Assembly (NCBI GenBank): GCA_003999685.1
Contig: CP021223.1
Coordinates: 248,001-312,000, forward strand
Direction of reading: 5' to 3'
Source of the DNA: Taiwanofungus camphoratus
Taxonomy: Eukaryota > Basidiomycota > Agaricomycetes > Polyporales > Taiwanofungaceae
Length of the DNA stretch: 64,000 bases
How positions within the stretch are numbered: position 1 is the stretch's first letter; each line of letters begins with the position of its first letter. The translations under genes were made by a program, and so were the position numbers. The notes under the pieces were generated by a model. That model made no database searches, had not been told where the DNA came from, and was given only the letters and a program-made list of their open reading frames with translations. Shown here piece by piece: positions 56,880 to 64,000 of the stretch.

Positions 56880-59800
56880 TTCCTGAATCACAGAATTCCG
56901 AGTCGGTCCTCGACGATCGCCAGATCCGAACGCCTCGACCAACGGGAGCATTTTCATCGATCAATATTCGCTCAAGATCTCCAACGGCGGGCAGACGGCG
57001 CTCGTACTTTCCGACCAAACCGCCGACTGGCTCGTCAACTTGAATGCGACCCTCGGCGTGCGCTCAGCGCTCCCCAGCCTGAAACCCATGCTGACTATCT
57101 CTATCTCCGTACTGGGCATCATGGGCTCCCGACAGTACCGCAGAGCCGACGTTCGTGAGCACGAGCGGTGGTACCCTACGGACCTCTGCGCGCCGCGCCT
57201 GTACAACTTCATATCGTGTTCGAGCTCGCAGACAGCTTTCACCGCACGCAGCGGGTTCCGGACGATCGTGCTGACGCAGACGCCGCAGGAGGTTATCGCG
57301 CCCAGTGACTAGTGGCATTTTGAAGTTAACGGGTAGGTGTTTTACACGAAGGGCACAAACGTCATCCCATTTAACTCGTTCTATGCTACGCTAGATGCTA
57401 CAGAGCACCGCGCTCAGCGGACAAAACATGGCGAGCCTTTTCAGCCTACCTGTCGCCGTCAGTCCTTGAATGTGCTGCGTTGCTTGGCCACCAGCTGCGT
57501 GTGTGGGGCGGCGGGATCTACCAGCCGTTGGACACGCTTACGGGGGTGTACGACGAGCTCGGTATCCTTGCATGGTCGGAGATCATCTTCTCGGACGCAA
57601 CGTATCCACTCAACTCATTCTTGCTGGAGCCGATCGACCCCGGGGTGCGCCAGAACGAGCGGCGCAACAACAAGCAGCGTGCAGTGGGCGGGCGGGAACG
57701 AGATCGAGAACATTGTTATTGGGATCAGCGATACGGTCCCAAACAGCACGCATTGTCTCGACGGGGTGGGTCTTAGTGCGGGGTGTGCGTGCGACGCGAC
57801 TGATGAGCAGTTCAGTTCGTGCACATGTTCCAGGACTTTCTGCATAACATCACGTATGAGGAGGAGAGTTCGGTAAGTCTTGGGTTTGGGTGTTCATGCT
57901 TAGGTACTATACGTGTCTCAAGCGTTGTTTTCCTAGGTTCCGTACGCAGAATGAATGGGGATCTCAGTCTTGATCCATATGTGCTAAGAGAACGAGACAC
58001 CGAGATGCATATATGGAAATATTGATACGCAGGACGACCGTGCACCATTCCTTGATCAATCATTCATAGGCGTCTTAGGCTTTCAACTATAGCACGTATC
58101 CTGTGGTGAGGTGAACTCAAAGGTGTCGTTTGTTTTGCATTTGTCGCTCAGCTTGTCGCGATAGATTTGTGAATAAGTCTGGGTGAGCAAGACTGCGGGT
58201 TTGAAGCAGATATGGCCCCTGATTATCTATTCAGGTTCCACTCGATGCCATCCTTCTACAGCTGGGAAGAAGTGCTTTTGTCTCCAGAAGATGACTACTT
58301 CAACTCTACAGTCGTCATGTCCCCGGGACCACCATCCACCCGCGGGAAGTCTCGCATGGCCGAATCCCAACGCGCCGCAGGGCCAGGGCCAGATGACGAT
58401 GGGCGTCGAGTTGTGGCTGCCAACCCCTGGCACGTCAGACTCCAACCAGACGTTCGCCCAGTGGTGCTGGAGCACGCAGGTGTTCCAGTCGATGAACATG
58501 ATTTCCGAGATCGCATGGTACCGTCGCGGGGCGGGGCTCGGCGAGAACAACCTCGGGTTGCTGGTTTGGCAGCTCAACGATATCTGGCAGGGCGTGAGCT
58601 GGGCGTCTGTCGAGTACTCTGGGCGCTGGAAGGTGCTGAACTACGGCATGGCGAGCATCTACTCGCCCGTGATCGTGTACCCGTTCTGGACGCCGGATAA
58701 TCAGACGCTCGACATCATGGTCACGAACGACCGGTGGTATACGGTGAACGGCACGGCGATGCTGACATGGTACGGCTGGTCAGGGACGGAGTTGAGCACG
58801 ATGACGCACGAGTTCTCTGTGCCGACGCTGAACAACACGGTGCTGATGTCGATGGAGGGCTTCGACTCGATCCTCCCTAACGGGACGGACGCTGCCGACG
58901 TGTGGATGCTTCTCAATCTGACTGCACAAGTCGACAACCGCACGGTGACGAACGAACAATATGTACGTATGCTTCAGATAGGGTGTCCTTTGCAGATTAT
59001 TCACCATAACAATTTGGACAGTACACGCCTGTGTCTCTCGCTTACGCGAACCTGGTCGACCCAGAGATCAGCGTGACAAGCGGGCCGGATCTTACGTTCA
59101 CGGTTTCTGCACAGGGCGGTGTCGCTCCGTACACATGGGTCGACCATCCTTCTGGGACTGTTGGCTACTTCGTGGACAATGCGACAAATGTCCCTCTCAA
59201 CGGGTTTTACCTTGTGCCAGGCATCGACCGTACTGGTGAGTTTTGATTTTCTGCCATGCGAGGAGCGGAATAACGAGTTGTGCAGTGAAATTCCTCCTGA
59301 ACCCCGAGCTATCGTCGACGTCGGACCCTGATCCGTCGGCTTTCGTGGTCAGGTCTGTCTGGAATAATACTCATCTGTAAGCTTGGGATTGGGGAAATTA
59401 GTACGTTGAGCGTGTATCGCGTATGCCTCCTGAATCATGGCGTTCATGAATGAGAACTGTTTTCACGCATGGCGATAGCCGTCTAGGACAGTAGCGTGTG
59501 GCTCTCGTGGGCATTGAGCATGATCTCTGGGTGGCGAAGTACGGGATGTATAGAAGAAACGAGGGGCTTTATCATTTGTTCGGCCATCAAGCACGTGGCA
59601 CTACCCAGAGCGATGTGCAGCGGGCGTACGTAGGTGACATCTATATCGTTCCCCGGCCTGTTCGTCATTCTGAACTACACACGACTCTACACGTTGTCGG
59701 GCGAGTCGGGACCTGCAGGTAAGTGGAAAGCGGCGGCACCTCCTCTGGAAGCTAGACCACCAAAATGTTCGAGAACTGAGCAGGAAGACGACGACCGGCG

Positions 59801-61085
59801 TGCTACACCAACGTGCTGGCGCGTGTTTCGGGCGCGATGGGATCCGCGTATTGTGCCCTCGGAGAGTCGGTCTGCTCGCTGTGCTTGTTGCTTTACTACA
59901 AACTACTTCCTGCAGTGTGTGCCTTAGTCCCCGCGCACATCAATGTCCTTAACCCCTAGTAGGGCATCCCAAACAGCTACAGCTCATTGGTCGATCGCAA
60001 ACGGTTGTCCTGGCCTTCTCAGTATGGGTATTGTATCTATCTGGTGTAAGAAGACAATAGAATCATGCGGTAGGTCCCCAAAGTTTGTAATCGGTCTCAG
60101 GTCGCACTTGGCTGTGAAGAAGAAATTAGACATGCATGCCCGTCGCGCGCTATATATGCACAGTATTCTACCTTCAGCACCGGTTGCCCATGGTGATATA
60201 TCCGATCCCTTTTTGGCTATGTGTAGTCACCGGAATTGTCAATCACAGCTACTGATGCTTATAGCAGTCGGGTTCTGACCTATATGCACCTCGAGCCTTC
60301 TTGTCTCATTACTTAAGCAGACTATGAGCTATGCAGATACTCTGTGGTGTCTTCGACATAGTCGACGGGCCTATAACGTGGAATCATGTCTATCTCTCTA
60401 GCACACTCGTATGGACCTAATGTGACACGCGGCCAAGTTTGATGCCACGCCTTGCATATGAAGTGAGTGGAAACATCCCTCATGTGTCCTCTCCAGCTGA
60501 GATGCGTACAGTTCAAGTATACATGCTTCCGCCTGTACCTTCTCCGAACCCAGTTTAACAGTGCAGCGATGTTTCCGTAGTTTCGCTCAATATAGGCCGA
60601 CCTTCAAGCTTCATACTTTGTGGGACTTTCATGGCCGTCACGCTCTCTGAATTCCGCGCTATACCCGCCAAACACAGCTCCTCCCCCCTTCGTCTCAACC
60701 AGAATGAGCACTTTTATCAATATACGCTCTCGTACCTGATGATCAGACTGCCGACTAGTGGACCTTCGTCGCTGGTATGCGCTTCATTGCCTGACCATCA
60801 GGAAAATTAGAAATCCACTGACGGGCTGCTGTCAGTGATTTCAGAGGCCTCAAAAGCGATCAGCTGGTCAGCTGTTAGAACTTGAAATTTTCGGGGATTT
60901 CCAGCGCTCAGAGCCTGCCCTTTCAATCTCACACTATGCATCTTCCTGGGAACGTATCGTAGTAGAACTGGTACCAAATGTTTCAATAGGACATAAAATA
61001 TATTTTCACAGTAGCACTAGCACTAAAAAAAACCATCGAGATGTGCTCATGTAGGAGCCAAAAGTGTATATCTCGGGCTTCAGAC
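56880..61085 (+). repeat. Arm 2 of a large inverted duplication
   Basis: Inverted copy of about 34660-39930. It contains a decayed beta-mannosidase (about 56900-59334), then matching non-coding sequence to the AT-rich outer end near 61085. It lacks the 0.9 kb found at 34977-35870. The half near 58.2-60.3 kb is nearly identical to arm 1, while 56.9-58.1 kb has many changes and deletions. Confidence 0.85.
56900..59334 (+). pseudogene. Decayed beta-mannosidase copy
   Basis: A copy of the GH2 gene at 37,275-40,798, missing its first four exons and part of the fifth, so it has no signal peptide or start. The exon-5 part has deletions and an in-frame stop (57310). The microexon that encodes the nucleophile (58165-58182) reads VNKS instead of VNEF, replacing the catalytic glutamate with lysine. 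A one-base insertion near 58321-58326 shifts frame relative to the intact gene. Beyond that point the encoded text is almost unchanged (for example LVWQLNDIWQGVSWASVEYS). It is a non-functional host-gene duplicate. Confidence 0.92.
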
Positions 61086-63108
61086 GGTCAGGTGATCAGC
61101 GATTTCCGCTTTTGATGCTGGTGCGTGGCATACCCCTTTGGCTGCTAACGCGGTCGAAACCTAATTGCTCTCCGTTTGTCTTCAGACAGCGACCTCTCTT
61201 CGTGAATGCGGTAATCCGTGTATCAACGCTTTGTGGATTCAATTAAACAGTCTAGCTGCAGCCAACACGTAGTTGTTTTGCATAGTCGGGAGAGTTCATA
61301 GGAGCATGGCTACGACAAGTGCGAGAGACGGGCTGGTAATACATTGGGAAAACTGAGGGCTGTCTTGGTAGTAGTAAGTGGGGACTCGGATGCGCGCAAA
61401 TTTGGATACCGAGCAATGGGGGCAGCTGAGTCGGGCAGGGTCTTGGCGCTCTATATGACTACATGAGTCAATGACGAACGGCAAAGCTGAGGGAAACGTA
61501 TCAATCCTTGTGTCTGAGATTGTCCTTCGATGTGATCTAGGAGACAACGATAGGCTCCGTCCCACTCAAGCTTTCAGTCGCGCGCCGTCCTCTCTTAATC
61601 TTGTTAGCGACACATTGTCGGAGAGCAGTTCTGTTTGTTTTCGTATACGTCGATCAACAAGAAATGAGAGGAGCCGGTTACTTTTCCGGCCACTAGTTAA
61701 GACCGTAACTGAGGAGCGCCCAAACAAAGCAGGGCGTCAATGTCGCAATACACTTTGACGAACGTTTGTCTGCTCCAGTACCATGTCACGGAGCCTACTG
61801 ACGGGTATGAAGTGCGTGGTCAGCGCTCACGGCTTCTCAGAACCTCCGTAGACCAACTCCAACGAAGTCACAGTCTTGACATGTTCCCAAGCTCCTTTAG
61901 AACGTATGGGAACATAGGCACTTAACAGGCCTATCAGCACACAGACGTACGACATTCAATCCGCTGACTCTGCAAGAGCAGGCGCATTGACGGAAGCATG
62001 TTATACCTCCGAATTGCGAACACGAAATGCTCATGGAGTGGTGTCTTCATCGTTTGACATGATTTGTCCGGCAACGAGCCGTTCGGAGCACTCATCGGCG
62101 AGTAGAGCTGACATTGCACCTCGTGTACTTCACGCCGGAGATGAAGCTTCGGGAACGGCAGGACATAATGGAAGGGCGAAGGACAGAGCCAATGTTCTGT
62201 GCTAGCTGGAACTCGTTGGAAACAGCTGGCGTGAGGATACTGCGTACTTTGCTGATATCATCTTGAAGCATTCAATGCCTTCAAGGATGACAAAGTTCGC
62301 ACCACAATTCAGAGAAAAACATTGGATGAATGCCGCGACAGAAGTGGCACGATAAAATGAATGAACCCAAGACGAGAAGGCCGTCGTGACAGGAGTATTG
62401 CTTTGGCCTTAGCTTGAGCTTGAACGATAGCGGACGAGTCTTATGTGTAGATGCGACACGTTTGTCGATTTGAGCGGTCTAAATCGTGTCTTCGAGCCGC
62501 AGTGCGCGCCTGTCACCGGTTCACTCATGCTCGTAAGTTCCAGGCCACGGACAAGTCGGAACGTTGCTATTAGTGAAACAATCATTGACAGAAGAGTCAT
62601 ATGTCCGGATGCACGGCATGACGTCGATCAGCAGTATCAAATTGGGGTCATCAGAGGGAACAATGGAGCGGACTGAACGTACAGCCGAGTAACCCTCGCC
62701 GAAACAGGATTACAAGAGCGACTCAAACAGAGGTCTGACACCGTCGACGACGGTGTCCAGGAGAGTGAATTCACCACCTATGATGTGTGGGCACGTTGTT
62801 GAACACGAACTCGCGATCACGATCTGGCGACAGGCACGGCGCGATCGCCATCATCGTGGAAATTGTGTGGGAACTTCGGGAAAATGACATGGTTCCTCCA
62901 TAAAGGGAGCTACACATTCCATTTTGGGGATATTTGCACGTGCCTTCGACTTGTTATCCATTTGTCAACCTCAGTGAAAATCTTAGAAAAGACCTAGAGC
63001 ACACTCAGGCCTTCCTTGGCACACGCCTTGACCATTCCTTTGTTTCATTCAACTTAGTGTCCCTTGCTCGCTAGCGACAATCTTCTAATCGTGCTTTTTA
63101 TAATATTC
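61086..63108. other. Intergenic, nothing recognised
   Basis: 2 kb without a supported gene. One plus-strand stretch near 62095-62260 reads like protein (LVYFTPEMKLRERQDIMEG) but cannot be extended or named. The last part is presumably the promoter of the glutaredoxin-like gene. Confidence 0.4.
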
Positions 63109-64000
63109 ATGGTCCACCGTCGTTCGCAATCCGTCAGGTATCCCAACATGCACAGCCCATCACTAGCCTCCCCTCCTTTGACCCCCTCGCTCAGCTTTGC
63201 TGCCCTTGGATCCCAACTGGCCTCGCGGAAACCCAAAAGCTACTGGTATCGCACGACGTTCCTTGCCCTCTTTGTCCTCGTCGTCGTCTCTGTCTACGTC
63301 CTGCTCATCACCCAGCCGTCGCTCTCGCCCATATCCATCTTCGAGGCTGACGGCGCCCGCGCGGGCCACCCGTCCCCGCGGCTCTCGCCAGACGCATTCC
63401 GCCTTGCGGCCCTCAGGCATAAGTGGCCAGGTCTCCCGCCGGACAATAATGCGTCGCGCCCGCAGGTCACGCTGGACGCAGCGCAGGAGCTCGCGGCCGT
63501 GTCGAGCTTCCTCGCGAGCCTGCCACAGAATGTCATCCCTTCCTCTGTCGACCCGTCGCAGCCGATCGACCCCCAGCTCGTGCTCGACTTCGACACGCGC
63601 AGTCCGCACGCCCCAGAGGAGGTCGAGACGGTTGTGCGCGACGTGTGGGCGCGGAATCCGGTCATGCTCTATTCCAAGGTCCGTCCTGCTCGCTGCTGCG
63701 TGCCTTGTCGGCTGACAGACGGTGTCTCGCCCCATCGCAAAATAGTTCTACTCTCCTATTTCACGAGAATTGAAACAAATCCTCGCCGACATGTACTTAC
63801 GCCCGTCTCCCACGATTATAGAAGTTGACCAACGACGTCAGTGTTTCTATTCGGCTGCTTGTGCGCTGATGATGCTGACCATCACGTCTCTGGCAGCCGA
63901 CGAATCCGTCCTCGCACCTTTACTGTTCCGTCTCACCTCCACGTCCGAATTGCCAATTCTCCTCATCGGCGGCCGCACGGTTGGTTCAATACAGGAGATC
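63109..64000 (+). CDS. Membrane-anchored glutaredoxin-like protein (partial at window end)
   Basis: Exons 63109-63678, 63746-63836 and 63897 to the window end; the C-terminus lies outside. A Ser/Pro-rich N-terminus is followed by one membrane segment (about residues 49-68, FLALFVLVVVSVYVLLI) and a spacer, then a glutaredoxin fold: NPVMLYSKFYSPISRELKQI, PTIIEVDQR, SELPILLIGGRTVGSIQEI. The architecture matches single-pass monothiol glutaredoxins of the yeast Grx6/Grx7 type, which act in the secretory pathway. However, the active site that normally reads CPYC or CxxS reads SPIS here: both cysteine positions are serine, so redox catalysis by the usual mechanism is unlikely. Met 63109 is the first in-frame ATG; Met 63148 is a possible alternative start. 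Confidence 0.82.

Noticed and set aside
56900-59334. A second functional beta-mannosidase
   Set aside because: It lacks the start and signal peptide, has stops and frame changes, and its nucleophile glutamate is lysine.
34660-61085. A composite transposon with the beta-mannosidase arms as its ends
   Set aside because: No transposase, terminal repeats typical of a family, or target duplication around the whole unit is visible; a segmental inverted duplication explains the data better.
1-64000. Virus-like or retroelement copies and CRISPR arrays
   Set aside because: I looked for reverse transcriptase, integrase and capsid-type motifs, long terminal repeats and spaced direct repeats, and found none I could support.

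Overview
The window looks like nuclear DNA of a filamentous basidiomycete, most likely a wood-decay Agaricomycete. The evidence is many GT-AG introns of about 50-60 bases, several microexons, and the gene content: WOPR regulators, F-box-like proteins, a secreted GH2 beta-mannosidase and a stand-alone SRA-YDG protein. Most genes are broken into short exons, so I rebuilt exon models by keeping reading frame, splice sites and family motifs consistent. No cDNA or database was available. I recognised no rRNA, tRNA, CRISPR array, transposase or virus-like element.

Layout. 1-10 kb: a WOPR (Gti1/Pac2) gene A on the minus strand, plus two coding-like stretches I cannot name. 10-15.2 kb: glycolipid transfer protein (minus) divergent from free-methionine-R-sulfoxide reductase (plus), which converges on cysteinyl-tRNA synthetase (minus). 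15.9-18.1 kb: an unrecognised multi-exon minus-strand gene or remnant. 19.4-24.8 kb: WOPR genes B and C (plus), C lying in a very GC-rich block that also holds an F-box-like gene (26.2-27.8 kb) and the TFIIA large subunit (28.1-29.4 kb). 29.9-34.2 kb: a small coiled-coil protein, an F-box-type fragment and a dimeric alpha/beta-barrel (ABM-like) protein.

34.7-61.1 kb is organised by a large inverted duplication. Arm 1 (about 34.66-39.93 kb) holds most of an intact 13-exon beta-mannosidase (37,275-40,798, minus). Arm 2 (about 56.88-61.09 kb) is its inverted copy with a decayed beta-mannosidase that has lost its nucleophile. Between the arms lie a YAT-family amino acid permease, homocysteine S-methyltransferase, ribosomal protein uS2 (RPS0), glucosamine-6-phosphate deaminase, a NIMA-type kinase and the SRA-YDG protein. 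The window ends inside a membrane-anchored glutaredoxin-like gene whose CPYC site reads SPIS.

How the genes work together. The three WOPR genes look like a local family of transcription regulators with a shared C-terminal tail and a similar element 270-300 bases upstream of each start. The permease and homocysteine S-methyltransferase form a pair of the type seen in yeast (SAM3/SAM4, MMP1/MHT1) and in E. coli mmuPM, which suggests uptake and use of S-methylmethionine or S-adenosylmethionine. The remaining genes are housekeeping or carbohydrate-use functions with no obvious pathway link.
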